A program made the translations under genes and the position numbers. Shown here one piece after another: positions 7,440 through 17,000 of a stretch of DNA of 64,000 nt (the first letter of the stretch is position 1; each line of letters opens with the position of its first letter). The notes under the pieces were generated by a model that was not told the DNA's origin, did not search any database, and saw nothing but the letters and a program-made list of their open reading frames with translations. The stretch comes from Aquirufa sp. (lineage in GTDB: Bacteria > Bacteroidota > Bacteroidia > Cytophagales > Spirosomataceae): the NCBI GenBank assembly GCA_030833145.1, contig JAURHT010000001.1, forward strand, positions 18,674 through 82,673. The letters run 5' to 3'.

Positions 7440-8111
7440 TTACTTTGAACTCACCCGAGACATTAAATAAAACATTTCGGTGGCAATTTGAAAGCATCGC
7501 TCGTCATAGGTCTTTTGTTCTGCTGGCGTGCCATCAGATAATTTGGGATCATCGTATTTAATAGCAGTCCTAAAGGAAGCGCCCACGACATTAGGGCAGT
7601 TTTTGTCTGCGTCCGAACAATTCATGACTGCAACGAAGTTCTTTTGTGGGTTAAATGGATTTGTGTAGACTTTCGAGAAACATTCAATCGCAGGTAGAGT
7701 TTTGCTGTAGTGGACCAAATAATGGGGATTTACGTCCCCGTTTACTTTCTCTATGGAAAGCCCAGCGCGCTCTAATGCGGCTACAGCTCGCGGGTTGAAT
7801 GCGGTGTTTTCTGTTCCTCCAGAATAGGTGTTGATTTTATCTGCTAATTGAAATTGCTCTGCCGCAACACTAGCCCAAATTTGGCTCATTTGACTTCTCC
7901 TGCTATTGTGGGTACAAATAAAGACCAAGTTCACAGGTTTCTTTGCCTGAATTTGCGCTTTTACATATACCGCGAGTTTTTCGATTTCTGTTTTTCGCTC
8001 TTCTGGGATAGAGGACACAGCGGATTTAATGGACGCGATATAGTCAGGCAGGTTTTGAGAATGTAGACCAAAGCTGATCAGACATAGAAGGTAAATGAAT
8101 AGATTCTTCAT
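7440..8111 (-). CDS. secreted ArsC-like low-molecular-weight phosphatase
   Basis: A 223-residue protein with a Sec signal (about 1-19) and a helical stretch to about 58. The low-molecular-weight tyrosine phosphatase/arsenate reductase domain begins at NLVFICTHNSRRS, with the CX5R P-loop Cys66-Arg72. A NCSDADKNCP segment supplies further cysteines at about 165-171 that could resolve the active site, and TYDERC lies near the end. The cytosolic form of this family sits in arsenic operons of Bacteroidota; the signal peptide here would place it in the periplasm. A perfect ArsR-type palindrome lies 14 bp upstream, supporting a role in arsenic or metal stress. Biochemical activity is not established for the family as far as I know. 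Confidence 0.82.
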   Translation of the reverse strand: MKNLFIYLLCLISFGLHSQNLPDYIASIKSAVSSIPEERKTEIEKLAVYVKAQIQAKKPVNLVFICTHNSRRSQMSQIWASVAAEQFQLADKINTYSGGTENTAFNPRAVAALERAGLSIEKVNGDVNPHYLVHYSKTLPAIECFSKVYTNPFNPQKNFVAVMNCSDADKNCPNVVGASFRTAIKYDDPKLSDGTPAEQKTYDERCFQIATEMFYLMSRVSSK

Positions 8112-8124
8112 GAGCGATTATTTC

Positions 8125-8140
8125 ATCGTAATATTACGAT
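8125..8140. promoter_or_regulatory. perfect 16-bp palindrome, ArsR/SmtB-type operator
   Basis: ATCGTAATATTACGAT reads the same on both strands and lies 14 bp upstream of the ArsC-like phosphatase start. The half-site and central TAATATTA resemble ArsR-family operators of arsenic loci. No arsR gene is in the window, so the regulator would act in trans. Confidence 0.7.
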
Positions 8141-8226
8141 ATATTTCAGAATTATGCAATTGAATAGCTTTCTATTTCGCGTTAGTATTAAAATTTTGGC
8201 TAATTTGTGGATAAAATAATTTAATC

Positions 8227-8502
8227 ATGAAGGCCCCATTTAACAAATACTTATACCTCGGATTCGTCCTTTTTGGACTCTATGAGCTTTTCGTTCAACA
8301 CTCAGCCTTGGAAGCGGCCACCCAATTTGGGATTGCGTTGATTTTCGATCCATTTGATACTGCACAACCATGGAAGGAGCGTCCTAGTTGGCAAAAAGCG
8401 GTATTAATACTGCATCTAGCAATCGTTGCGGCCTTATTTGGATATGAAGTGGGAAGCTCGGATGCTACGAAAGGATTTGTAGATGGTTGGAACGGGAAAT
8501 AA
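8227..8502 (+). CDS. small membrane protein, hypothetical
   Basis: A 91-residue protein with two predicted membrane segments: about 8-38 (YLYLGFVLFGLYELF then an amphipathic stretch) and about 59-75 (AVLILHLAIVAALFGYEVG). No recognised domain. The next gene begins on the base after its stop codon, so the two are an operon and are translated in close coupling. Confidence 0.65.
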   Translation: MKAPFNKYLYLGFVLFGLYELFVQHSALEAATQFGIALIFDPFDTAQPWKERPSWQKAVLILHLAIVAALFGYEVGSSDATKGFVDGWNGK

Positions 8503-8838
8503 ATGGGTATGTACATCTCACTCACGGGCTTGAAGCCTAAAGGCTTCGTCGCATACTTTCGTTTTTGGCTTTTGGCCATCCCATCCTTTCGTCAAGCCCA
8601 TACGGCACCAGGAATTCTACATAGCCAAGTCAAAAAAGTAAAGGAATATCAATGTACCATTACTGCTTGGGAGAGCCGCGAACTGATGCTTAATTTCATG
8701 CGAAGTGGAGCTCACTTGAAAGCGATGAAAGTCTTTCATCAAATTGCTACAGGGCCCACTTATGGCTATGAATCGGAGTCTATTCCTAGTTGGGAGCAGG
8801 CTTACGCTTTGCTCATGGAAAAAGGGAAAATGCATTGA
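8503..8838 (+). CDS. DUF3291-like dimeric alpha-beta barrel protein
   Basis: A 111-residue cytosolic protein with a monooxygenase-like ferredoxin-fold pattern: an initial MYISLTGLKPK strand, a QAHTAPGILHSQVKKVKEYQCTITAWES core, then MLNFMRSGAHLKAM. This fits the DUF3291 / antibiotic biosynthesis monooxygenase-like fold. Start could be ATG 8503 or ATG 8509; the second matches the usual family start MYISL. No catalytic residues can be named with certainty. Confidence 0.65.
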   Translation: MGMYISLTGLKPKGFVAYFRFWLLAIPSFRQAHTAPGILHSQVKKVKEYQCTITAWESRELMLNFMRSGAHLKAMKVFHQIATGPTYGYESESIPSWEQAYALLMEKGKMH

Positions 8839-8866
8839 TTTTCGCACAGATTCAGCTAAACTAACC

Positions 8867-10294
8867 TTAAGGCTTAGATACCACCAAGGCACTATCTACC
8901 TCTAGCGGCCAACTACCTTTGAACCCCGATTGAATGGATAAATCCGGACGCATTTTTTTAAGTTGTGCCACGCCCTTTTCCGTCACCCGGGTTTGCCACA
9001 AATAAACGCGTTTGAGCGATTTGATTTTCGCCAGCGTTAGCAGACCTCGATCACTGATTTGAGTTCCCACTAGATTAATCGACTCTAAATAGGCGAGGCT
9101 TTTAAGGTTCTCTAAGTCTTGGTCTATAATTTTTGTGTGATTTACGTCGAGTTGAATCAACAGCGGCATGTCAGTGATTCTCTTCATAAATTCACCCCCT
9201 ATTTGTGTATTCCCTAATTTTAAGCGGATAATTTGTTCGCTTATTTTGCTTAGATCTGTCAGTTCTTTATTGGTTATCCTAGGTGCGTTGAGAGCATTGA
9301 TTTCAATAAAAGAGCGATCTTTCGATACGGGATTTGCGATCAAACCGTGTTTGCGGATCAGTGCAAGATCAGCTTCATCTGCCTCATCTGGGGAAAGCTT
9401 AAATACGGGCGACTCCTGCGCTACTTGGTCTTGCGTGTAGGACTTTAAAACGGCTTTTATTTTCTCATCTGCTGGCAGTTGGGATACCTTTTTGTTAAAA
9501 TCCGCCCCCTGTTGTATCCACCAATGTAGTAGAGAAATTTCATTCTCTGTTAGTGGAGTTTTTCCTTTAGGGGGCATATGGTGCTCATCACTTGTATCCA
9601 GCAAAAGTCGTTTGATTAACTCGCTTTCTTCTGGTTTTCCCGCTGCTAAAACGGGCCCCTCTTCACCGCCGGCTAAGATAAAATTAGGGGCGTCTAAACG
9701 TAACTTTCCTTTTTGCTTTTCTGCATTGTGGCAGGAAACGCAGCGCTGGGTTAAAATCGGTTTTACGAGTTGAGTATATACGACGGCCTCAGGCAGGTTG
9801 GTTATTTTAGGGGCCTCTTCCTCCTGCTTTTCTATTCCTAGCATATCGCGTGCAGGAGCGGGTAAACTAGCTGTCAAATAATCAGACCCATGAGTCAAAT
9901 TTCCCCCGTAATGTCCCGTAATGGTGAGGCAAGTAAGACCAAAGATTAATAGGGGATTCGTTAGGCGGCTCGGCATTCCCGAGTGCATTGCGTAAGCTAG
10001 TCCCGCTGACAATACGCAAGTACTTATACCCAGCCACTGGTGAATCTGTAAGTTGGAAGTATCGTATTCCCCGGATTGCGCCAGCGACCAACCCATAGTT
10101 GCGGACAGGACCGCAAAAATGGAAGTCCAGATTAAAATTCGAGTAACAATCGGCCTGGCTTCCGGTTGCTTTTGCGCATAGAAAAAATGCAAAATTCCCG
10201 CCATGAAAAACATCCCGATAGGTAAATGCACCAGCATCGGATGAAAATGTCCCCAAAACAGGAGCCACGACTGGCCCGCCTCCGCTAGTATCAT
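8867..10294 (-). CDS. membrane c-type cytochrome with DUF2231 and LRR domains
   Basis: A 475-residue protein. The N-terminal part (about 10-140) has four membrane segments of the DUF2231 type. A planctomycete-type cytochrome c domain (PSCyt1) follows, with the single haem motif CVSCH near residue 185 and the trailing KGKLRLD and HHMPP segments; Met in HHMPP may be the second haem ligand. The C-terminus (about 320-470) is leucine-rich repeats. Its start codon follows the stop of the NHL gene with no gap. It is the last gene of the minus-strand set, and is likely the membrane electron acceptor of the system. Confidence 0.88.
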   Translation of the reverse strand: MILAEAGQSWLLFWGHFHPMLVHLPIGMFFMAGILHFFYAQKQPEARPIVTRILIWTSIFAVLSATMGWSLAQSGEYDTSNLQIHQWLGISTCVLSAGLAYAMHSGMPSRLTNPLLIFGLTCLTITGHYGGNLTHGSDYLTASLPAPARDMLGIEKQEEEAPKITNLPEAVVYTQLVKPILTQRCVSCHNAEKQKGKLRLDAPNFILAGGEEGPVLAAGKPEESELIKRLLLDTSDEHHMPPKGKTPLTENEISLLHWWIQQGADFNKKVSQLPADEKIKAVLKSYTQDQVAQESPVFKLSPDEADEADLALIRKHGLIANPVSKDRSFIEINALNAPRITNKELTDLSKISEQIIRLKLGNTQIGGEFMKRITDMPLLIQLDVNHTKIIDQDLENLKSLAYLESINLVGTQISDRGLLTLAKIKSLKRVYLWQTRVTEKGVAQLKKMRPDLSIQSGFKGSWPLEVDSALVVSKP

Positions 10295-11365
10295 TTAGCC
10301 AATTCGTTCTAATTTGATTGGATAGGTTTTTCCAGACGCCCACTGAGGCACGTAGATGTTTTCATCGGAATCCGCATATACGTCATGCGGGTGGATGAAG
10401 ACTTTGTGTTCGTCGTCTTTGACCTGCTTCTGTAACACGCCGTTTTTATAGATAGGTTCGGAACCCCCTGGAGTTGAAACAACCTTCATGTTCTTATCCA
10501 AAATTTGGATATATCCTGAACCCGCCCATGAAGCATCCGTGCTTCTAAAGCAAGCCGCAAGAATGTGGTCGCCGTGCAAGACAGGACGGCAAATAAACGA
10601 ACCAGGATAGTGATAACGCGTGATGAATTTTCCGTCTAAAGTGAATCTTTTCAAGCTGTTATTGACGCGATCTGTCACTAATAAAGTCCAGTTGTTTGGG
10701 TCGCGCGTATCGACTAAAACGCCGTGGCAGCAGTTGAATTTATTGTCATCGTAGACAGAACTATAGCCACCAAAATGGCGGATGTAGCGACCTTTCGAAT
10801 CGTATTGAATAATGTAATTTGCCCCGTATCCATCGGCCACATAAATATCTCCATTCTTTGGATTGACTGCTGTTTCTGTGGGAACAAATTGATGGGGATG
10901 GTCGTAGACTCCCGTCTCTTTGGGGTAATCAATTTTGAATATTTCCCGTCCTTTTAAATCTGTTTTGATAACCTGGTGGCGTGTGTTATCGCAAATCAAT
11001 AAGAATTGTTCTCCTCCCTCCTGTAAGATGGTTAAACCGTGTGCACCGGGGTACGAAGTTCCCCACGAGTCGAGTAGCTTTCCCGATTTATCGTAGATGA
11101 GGACGTTGTTTTTGACTTCGTTTGTTAGTAAGAAAAGACGCCCTTTCGCATCTTCCACCATCTCATGACAATCGTTGACTGGATTTTTGCCTGCGTCAAG
11201 AATTCCCCAATTAGGGACTACTTTGTACGTAAAGGCTCCGTGCCCTAAAGTGATTTCGCCGGGTTTGGGTGCGATTTTTTTCATAGCATTATGGCTTAAA
11301 AGAGAGGTGCCAAGCAAGGCGGAACTTGTTTTTAAAAAGTCTCTGCGAGGGATAGATTCTTCCAT
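10295..11365 (-). CDS. Tat-exported NHL-repeat six-bladed beta-propeller
   Basis: A 356-residue protein with a twin-arginine signal (IPRRDFLKTSSALLG) for folded export. The rest is NHL-type repeats, seen as recurring NGDIYVADGYG, YDKSGKLLDSWG, YDSKGRYIRHFG and FTLDGKFITRY blades. The final blade contains IHPHDVYADSDENIYVPQW. It is a periplasmic propeller, possibly a dehydrogenase-like or binding module. It lies 5 bp after the PSD1 cytochrome gene and directly abuts the DUF2231 cytochrome gene, so it is in one operon with both. Substrate unknown. Confidence 0.85.
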   Translation of the reverse strand: MEESIPRRDFLKTSSALLGTSLLSHNAMKKIAPKPGEITLGHGAFTYKVVPNWGILDAGKNPVNDCHEMVEDAKGRLFLLTNEVKNNVLIYDKSGKLLDSWGTSYPGAHGLTILQEGGEQFLLICDNTRHQVIKTDLKGREIFKIDYPKETGVYDHPHQFVPTETAVNPKNGDIYVADGYGANYIIQYDSKGRYIRHFGGYSSVYDDNKFNCCHGVLVDTRDPNNWTLLVTDRVNNSLKRFTLDGKFITRYHYPGSFICRPVLHGDHILAACFRSTDASWAGSGYIQILDKNMKVVSTPGGSEPIYKNGVLQKQVKDDEHKVFIHPHDVYADSDENIYVPQWASGKTYPIKLERIG

Positions 11366-11370
11366 TTGGT

Positions 11371-14145
11371 TTAAGGTTTATTTATACTTTCATCAATGTT
11401 AAATAGGGCATTGGCCACTAAGGTTTTGGCAACTAAATTAGCCGGATTAGGAGGAACATCATTATCCGGACAAAGTTTTAAGAAGGCCAATGTTTCTTTT
11501 GAATGCGATTGGTAATAGGATAATGTTTGCTTGTAAAAAGCATGTAATGTTTCCGCCTTTTTAGGAGCAATTTTTCTGCCAAATAAATCCGCATAGCCTT
11601 TTTGAATAAATCCGATTCCACTTTCTGGGTACTTGCGCGCAAAAAAGTGCGATGCCTCTAAGAACACAGGATCGTTCAGTGTATTCAACGCTTGCATGGG
11701 CGTGTTCGTGCGTATCCGTCTGGAAAGACAAATATCGCGAGTTCCGGCATCAAATGTGACCATGGTAGGATACGGGCTGCTGCGCCTCCAATAGGTATAA
11801 AGCGAGCGCCTCCACTGCTCTTCCCCACTACTTTTCTCCCATTTCATCCCACTATATGGCGCATTCCAAACCCCATCTGGTTGCTCCGGCATAACGCTAG
11901 GCCCACCCAGCTTTTCGCTTAATAATCCGGACCAAAGCAAGGCCTGGTCGCGTACTTGTTCCGGACTCAATCTTAGACGCGGCCCTCGGGTAATGTAGCG
12001 ATTATTCGGATCTTTTTCCCGCGCATCCTTGTCAACAATGGCAGATTGCTGGTAGCTAGCAGACATCACCACGTACTTGATAAATTCCTTGGGGCGGTAG
12101 TTAAAATTCACCTGGAACTTATAAGCTAAATGATCTAGTAAGTCTTGGTTTACTGGTGGAAGACCCTGGCTTCCCAGGTCTTCTAAAGTCTCCACGATAC
12201 CTATGCCAAACAATTGTTCCCAGAATCGATTCACCGCAACCCGCGCAGTTAATGGATTGCTTTTGCTTCCTATCCAATTCGCTAAATCCAAGCGAGACGC
12301 TACGGGCGTATTTTTAAATAGTGCAGGGATTCCAGGATTTACCGCAGCACCAGGATTTAACCACGAACCACGCGTAAATACCCGTGTCGTTCGGGTATAG
12401 TCCGCAGGATTTTCAAGCATAACGGGGGTAGTTAATTCCGGTTCTGTGGCGATGGCTTTTAAAGCTAAATTTTCAAATTCCGTAGACTTAAGGGAAGCGG
12501 GAATTTCTGGTAACAAAGCCCAAAATGCGATGTAGGCAGTGGTTTGATCTGGTTTCATTTGGGCATTCGTAAACTCCCAAACCAGATCTTGTTTCCCAGG
12601 CAAAGATGGAATAGTGAAATAGGCGTAAGCCCAGCCTTTCACCCATTGACCTTTGGGTTTTGCGTATTTTTCTTGCAGCGTCGTGTCCAGTTTTATCCGG
12701 GCAATTATGGGGCCTGTTTTTGTGCCTTGGTGGATGTTTAAAAAGGTAGGTCCAGGACCCGAATTTTTGCAGGCAATTAACAGCTTCGTTTTCCCCATCA
12801 TAGGAACGGCTTTGAAGCGTGCAGATCCTTTGTGTCGAATCGCTAAGTATTTGTTATCCGCTAAGGCTCCATTGTCAAACTGATCTGCCCAGTGGGGATG
12901 AATTTTAGGCTCCACGAAACGAATCATATTCCCCCAGGCTTTTTGGGTCGCGACTGGCTGTTTAACTAAATAGGCCTTTAACTGCGCAATCGTTTTTTCG
13001 TCCTCTGGTTTAAGATGTTTGTAGGTAGGGGAATCATCCGGAATATCTTCATCTCGGGTATTGTTAAAGAAAGCAACGTATTTATAATATTCTTCGTGTC
13101 TTATAGGGTCATAAGGATGTGAATGGCATTGTACACAGCCAAAACTCGTGCCTTGAAGCACCTCCCAAGTCGTATTTACTCGATCTAAAATGGCTGCTGT
13201 TCGAAACTCTTCATCTTCTGTTCCCCCTTCATCATTATTCGTGGTATTTCGGTGAAAGGCAGTAGCGACGTAGTCATTTTCTGTCGGATTGGGTAATAAA
13301 TCGCCGGCTAATTGTTCCTTAATAAATTGATCGTAAGGCTTGTTTTGATTGAACGAAGCGATGACATAATCTCGGTATTTCCAAATGCTTCTCGCCTCGT
13401 CTTTTTCGTACCCTTTCGTATCTGCATAGCGTGCTAAGTCCATCCACATGGAGGCCCATTTTTCGCCAAAACGAGGGGATTTCAACAGTTTATCCACTTG
13501 CTTTTCATAAGCGTTAGCCGAATTATCCTGTTCAAATTCTGCGTAATCTGAGGGCGTAGGCGGAAGCCCGGTTAGGTCCAAAAAAAGTCTTCGTAAAAGA
13601 TCTGGTTTAGCGGCCACTTCCGCATGGGAAAGTCCCTGTTTTTTTTGTTCGGCCTGAACGAAATAGTCGAGATCATTTTTTGCCCAACCACTTGAAATTC
13701 CCACCCAACGCAATGCTTTTTCCCACCAACTCCCCAGGGGAATGGCCGGGGCTTCTACTGGTTGATAAGCCCAATGCTCTCCCCAAGGGGCACCTTCTTT
13801 CACCCAAGTGGTCAATAAATCAATTTCCTCTTGTGAGAGTGCCGCTCTTTGATACGGCATTTTCTCATCCGGATCTTGACTATGTAAGCGCTGTATGAAA
13901 CTTGATTGTTCTGGGTGGCCAGGGATGATGGCCGGCTTTCCTGATTTTGTTTTACCTAGCGCTTCCTCCTCAAATAGTAAACTAAACCCACCTTGCTTTT
14001 TGACCCCTCCGTGACAGGAGATGCAGTTTTTATTTAGGATAGGTTTGATCTGGGTACTGTAATCTACTTTTCGTGGTTTACTAGTGAAATAGTAAACAGT
14101 TAATCCTATTATGCAAAGGCCTATAATAAGGAGTAATTTTCTCAT
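11371..14145 (-). CDS. PSD1/DUF1549-DUF1553 planctomycete-type cytochrome c protein
   Basis: A 924-residue protein. A single N-terminal membrane anchor (about 3-20) is followed by PSCyt1 with haem motif CISCH (about 41-45), the DUF1549 (PSCyt2) domain beginning near LDYFVQAEQ, with ARYADTKGYEKDEARSIWKYRDY, a second haem motif CVQCH, a carbohydrate-binding-like middle region (about 430-580), and a C-terminal DUF1553 (PSD1) domain with the VNRFWEQLFGIGIVETLEDLGSQG segment. This family is abundant in planctomycetes and is suspected of oxidising sugars or sugar-like polymers. It is followed 5 bp later by the NHL gene and preceded 3 bp by DUF1501. Confidence 0.93.
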   Translation of the reverse strand: MRKLLLIIGLCIIGLTVYYFTSKPRKVDYSTQIKPILNKNCISCHGGVKKQGGFSLLFEEEALGKTKSGKPAIIPGHPEQSSFIQRLHSQDPDEKMPYQRAALSQEEIDLLTTWVKEGAPWGEHWAYQPVEAPAIPLGSWWEKALRWVGISSGWAKNDLDYFVQAEQKKQGLSHAEVAAKPDLLRRLFLDLTGLPPTPSDYAEFEQDNSANAYEKQVDKLLKSPRFGEKWASMWMDLARYADTKGYEKDEARSIWKYRDYVIASFNQNKPYDQFIKEQLAGDLLPNPTENDYVATAFHRNTTNNDEGGTEDEEFRTAAILDRVNTTWEVLQGTSFGCVQCHSHPYDPIRHEEYYKYVAFFNNTRDEDIPDDSPTYKHLKPEDEKTIAQLKAYLVKQPVATQKAWGNMIRFVEPKIHPHWADQFDNGALADNKYLAIRHKGSARFKAVPMMGKTKLLIACKNSGPGPTFLNIHQGTKTGPIIARIKLDTTLQEKYAKPKGQWVKGWAYAYFTIPSLPGKQDLVWEFTNAQMKPDQTTAYIAFWALLPEIPASLKSTEFENLALKAIATEPELTTPVMLENPADYTRTTRVFTRGSWLNPGAAVNPGIPALFKNTPVASRLDLANWIGSKSNPLTARVAVNRFWEQLFGIGIVETLEDLGSQGLPPVNQDLLDHLAYKFQVNFNYRPKEFIKYVVMSASYQQSAIVDKDAREKDPNNRYITRGPRLRLSPEQVRDQALLWSGLLSEKLGGPSVMPEQPDGVWNAPYSGMKWEKSSGEEQWRRSLYTYWRRSSPYPTMVTFDAGTRDICLSRRIRTNTPMQALNTLNDPVFLEASHFFARKYPESGIGFIQKGYADLFGRKIAPKKAETLHAFYKQTLSYYQSHSKETLAFLKLCPDNDVPPNPANLVAKTLVANALFNIDESINKP

Positions 14146-14148
14146 CGC

Positions 14149-15609
14149 CTAGGCTAAAATAGGGTTAATCACTTTCCCAAATACGTCCGTCAATCGGAAA
14201 TTTCGTCCCTGGAACGGAAAGGTAAATTCTTCGTGGTTGATACCTAAGCAGTGCAAAATAGTAGCTTGAAGATCATAAATAGACGTTTTGCCACTTACTG
14301 TCGAATAACCTAGGTCATCCGTTTCGCCTAGCGTCATGCCAGGTTTGATGCCCCCACCAGCAAGCCACATCGTGAATGCTTCGGTGTGGTGGTCTCGTCC
14401 GAAATAACTTTGTTGACGACCTTCTCTATTTTCCTGCATGGGTGTGCGACCAAACTCACCTCCCCATACAACTAACGTTTCCTCAAGCAAACCACGCTGT
14501 TCTAAATCAATTAATAAGGCCGAAACGGCGCGATCGGTTTGTAAGCATTTTTGATGCAATCCATAATCAACGGATTCATTTTTCCCGGTTCCATGTGCGT
14601 CCCACCCCCAGTCAAAAAGCTGCACAAATCGTACGCCTTTTTCCACCATTTTTCTAGCTAACAAACAGTTATTAGCAAATGATTCTTTGCCTGGATTGGT
14701 TCCGTATAATTGATGAATGTATTCCGGCTCTTTGCTAATATCCATCACGTCTGGAACGGAACTTTGCATTTTGTAAGCCATCTCATATTGCGCAATCCGA
14801 GCGACCGTTTCCGGGTCCCCAAACTCTTGATAAGTTTCTTGATTAACCGCATTGATAGCGTCAATACTGGCTTTTCGGATATCTGTCGTTAATCCTTCTG
14901 GATTTTTAATAAAAAGTACAGGTTCTCCTTCTGATCGACATTGTACACCTTGGTAGACGGAAGGGAGGAATCCACTTCCCCAGGCAGACTTACCTGCGTC
15001 GGGATTTTTACCCCCGGAGGCTAGCACCATGAAAGAGGGCAGGTTTTCGTTTTCGGAACCGAGACCATAGGAAACCCAAGAGCCCATCGATGGACGACCT
15101 AATCGGGCAGACCCGGTGTGCATCAATAATTGGGCAGGGGCATGATTAAACTGATCCGTATACATGCCCTTCAAAAAAGTGATTTTATCAGCTTGTGTCG
15201 CTAAATGCGGCATGTGATCTGAGATCCAATGACCGGCAGCCCCACGTTGTAGGAAATTAGCTTTAGGTCCTAATAAGTTAGGTACGCCCCGAATAAAGGC
15301 AAATTTTTTCCCTTCGAGCAATTCTTTAGGACATTCTTTCCCGTCTAATTTGGCTAATAGAGGCTTGTAATCAAACAGCTCTAACTGCGATGGTGCTCCG
15401 GCCATATGTAAAAAGATGACGGATTTCGCTTTAGCAAAATGGGGTGGGATGCGAGTAAAAGTTTGTTGCGTTTTTGTGGGGGATGAGCAATTCCACAAGG
15501 CTGAACCGAAGGCGAGTGACCCTATGCCTGTACCTAAGGACTGTAAGAAATGACGTCTTGTAGCCAAATTGGCCTCTTTTTCGATCGCTTCCTTTACTAA
15601 TTTGTTCAT
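14149..15609 (-). CDS. DUF1501 Tat-exported protein (sulfatase-like fold)
   Basis: A 486-residue protein with a twin-arginine signal (TRRHFLQSLGTGIGSLAFG). The DUF1501 domain follows, with SVIFLHMAGAPSQLELFDYKP and, near the end, WGGEFGRTP and GRDHHTEAFTMWLAGGGIKPG, which resemble the metal-binding part of alkaline-phosphatase/sulfatase folds. I chose ATG 15609 because the alternative TTG at 15651 lies inside the -7 promoter box (15649-15656). DUF1501 almost always pairs with PSD1/DUF1549 proteins, as here, with a 3-bp gap. The reaction is unknown. Confidence 0.92.
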   Translation of the reverse strand: MNKLVKEAIEKEANLATRRHFLQSLGTGIGSLAFGSALWNCSSPTKTQQTFTRIPPHFAKAKSVIFLHMAGAPSQLELFDYKPLLAKLDGKECPKELLEGKKFAFIRGVPNLLGPKANFLQRGAAGHWISDHMPHLATQADKITFLKGMYTDQFNHAPAQLLMHTGSARLGRPSMGSWVSYGLGSENENLPSFMVLASGGKNPDAGKSAWGSGFLPSVYQGVQCRSEGEPVLFIKNPEGLTTDIRKASIDAINAVNQETYQEFGDPETVARIAQYEMAYKMQSSVPDVMDISKEPEYIHQLYGTNPGKESFANNCLLARKMVEKGVRFVQLFDWGWDAHGTGKNESVDYGLHQKCLQTDRAVSALLIDLEQRGLLEETLVVWGGEFGRTPMQENREGRQQSYFGRDHHTEAFTMWLAGGGIKPGMTLGETDDLGYSTVSGKTSIYDLQATILHCLGINHEEFTFPFQGRNFRLTDVFGKVINPILA

Positions 15610-15648
15610 GCTGCCTGAGTCAAATTGCGCGCTGCTATTCCGCAGTTT

Positions 15649-15656
15649 CAAATATA
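15649..15656 (-). promoter_or_regulatory. -7 box for the DUF1501 operon
   Basis: The complement reads TATATTTG, a perfect TAnnTTTG box, placing the transcription start near 15642, about 33 nt before ATG 15609. No clear TTG is found at the right distance. It suggests an internal promoter within the GntP to cytochrome block. Confidence 0.6.
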
Positions 15657-15713
15657 CGACTTAGAACAATAGATAAAATAAATTTTATTAATTCTTACTT
15701 AAATGCTAAAAGG

Positions 15714-17000
15714 TTATAGCACTAACTCGAGACCTAATACCCCTAGCAATCCCACGACCGCAAGAATGGTTTCCATGATGGTCCAGGAGCGCAAACTGTT
15801 TTTGATGGATACGCCAAAGTATTCTTTATAGAGCCAAAATCCTGCATCATTCACATGCGATAGTACCATGGACCCAGCTCCGATGCTTAATGCTAGGAGA
15901 TTGGGATTTACCCCTGAGGAGGCTAATAAAGGCAATATCAAGCCAGCTGTAGTGATACCAGAAACCGTAGATGAGCCAGTAACAATTCGTAAAACGGCAG
16001 CAATTCCCCAGGCAATAATCAGGGGATTTACCTCCGATCCTTGAGTCATTTCATGTAACGCATCGCCCACGTGCATCTCTTGCAATATTTCCTTAAAGGC
16101 ACCTGCACCACCAAAAGTCAACATGAGCGGCGAAATTTCTTTGATGGAATCTACTAACCACCCGCTGATTTCTGTCCATGTTATTCCGCGTCTGATACCT
16201 AGAAAATAGACGGAAACAAAAACCGAGATTAGTAGCGCAACTAGTGGTTCTCCCAGTAAATCAAAGAGCGGTAAATGAACAAAGGATTTGATAGCAATGA
16301 GTGCCACGGGCAGTAATAAGATGAGTAAGCTGGTTACTACGCTTGGGTTTTGGCCAGCTTCATCAGCTTCCACAAAAGACATAGGTGAAGCAGGAATATT
16401 TTTCAAGGTCTTTCCAAACAACCATCCCGAAGCTAACATCGCTGGAATCGAAATTAAGATGCCATAGCCAAGTGTTGTTCCCATTTCTGCACCGGGTAAA
16501 TGAGTCACTAAATAATATGGCGCTGGATGTGGTGGCAGAAAGCCTTGCGTAATGGAAAGCGAAGCCAGCATAGGAATCCCTAGATAGACTGGGGGTATTT
16601 GGTATCGTTCAGCGGTAGATAATACTAAGGGAGCCAGTAATAAGAAGGCGACAGAAAAGAAGAGTGGGAGACCTACGATAAAGCCGATTAACATGAAGGC
16701 AAAAGGCAAATTTTTTGGTCCAAAAAGCTGAATTAAGTATTCAGATAACACGAAGGTCGCCTTGCTTTTGGCCACCATCTTTCCCATCATAGCCCCTAAA
16801 ATGATAATGGGAATAATGGATCCTAAGGTTCCTCCAATTCCTTTTTGCATGGCGGAAATCGTCTGCTCTGTGCTGAGTGAACCAGCCAACCCCAGGCCTA
16901 GTGAAACTACTATAAATGCAATAAAAGGCTGTAATTTCATGACCGAGATGAGGGTCACTAAAACTAGAATGGCAAAGCCAATTAGAAGCCAAATGCTCAT
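15714..17000 (-). CDS. gntP: GntP-family gluconate:proton symporter
   Basis: A 428-residue inner-membrane transporter with about 12-14 hydrophobic segments. GntP hallmarks include IIPIIILGAMMGKMV, FIVGLPLFFSVAFLLLAPL, QGFLPPHPAPYYL and the C-terminal SHVNDAGFWLYKEYFG motif. Family members import gluconate, related sugar acids or, in some cases, other hydroxy acids. Its start abuts the stop of the VOC gene (0 bp), so they form a pair. Position next to the planctomycete-type set suggests a sugar-acid substrate for that block, which is an inference. A 16-bp palindrome controls the pair. Confidence 0.93.
   Translation of the reverse strand: MSIWLLIGFAILVLVTLISVMKLQPFIAFIVVSLGLGLAGSLSTEQTISAMQKGIGGTLGSIIPIIILGAMMGKMVAKSKATFVLSEYLIQLFGPKNLPFAFMLIGFIVGLPLFFSVAFLLLAPLVLSTAERYQIPPVYLGIPMLASLSITQGFLPPHPAPYYLVTHLPGAEMGTTLGYGILISIPAMLASGWLFGKTLKNIPASPMSFVEADEAGQNPSVVTSLLILLLPVALIAIKSFVHLPLFDLLGEPLVALLISVFVSVYFLGIRRGITWTEISGWLVDSIKEISPLMLTFGGAGAFKEILQEMHVGDALHEMTQGSEVNPLIIAWGIAAVLRIVTGSSTVSGITTAGLILPLLASSGVNPNLLALSIGAGSMVLSHVNDAGFWLYKEYFGVSIKNSLRSWTIMETILAVVGLLGVLGLELVL

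Noticed and set aside
15610..15651. Longer DUF1501 start (TTG 15651)
   Set aside because: It lies in a consensus -7 box, and ATG 15609 gives the typical sequence before the Tat motif.
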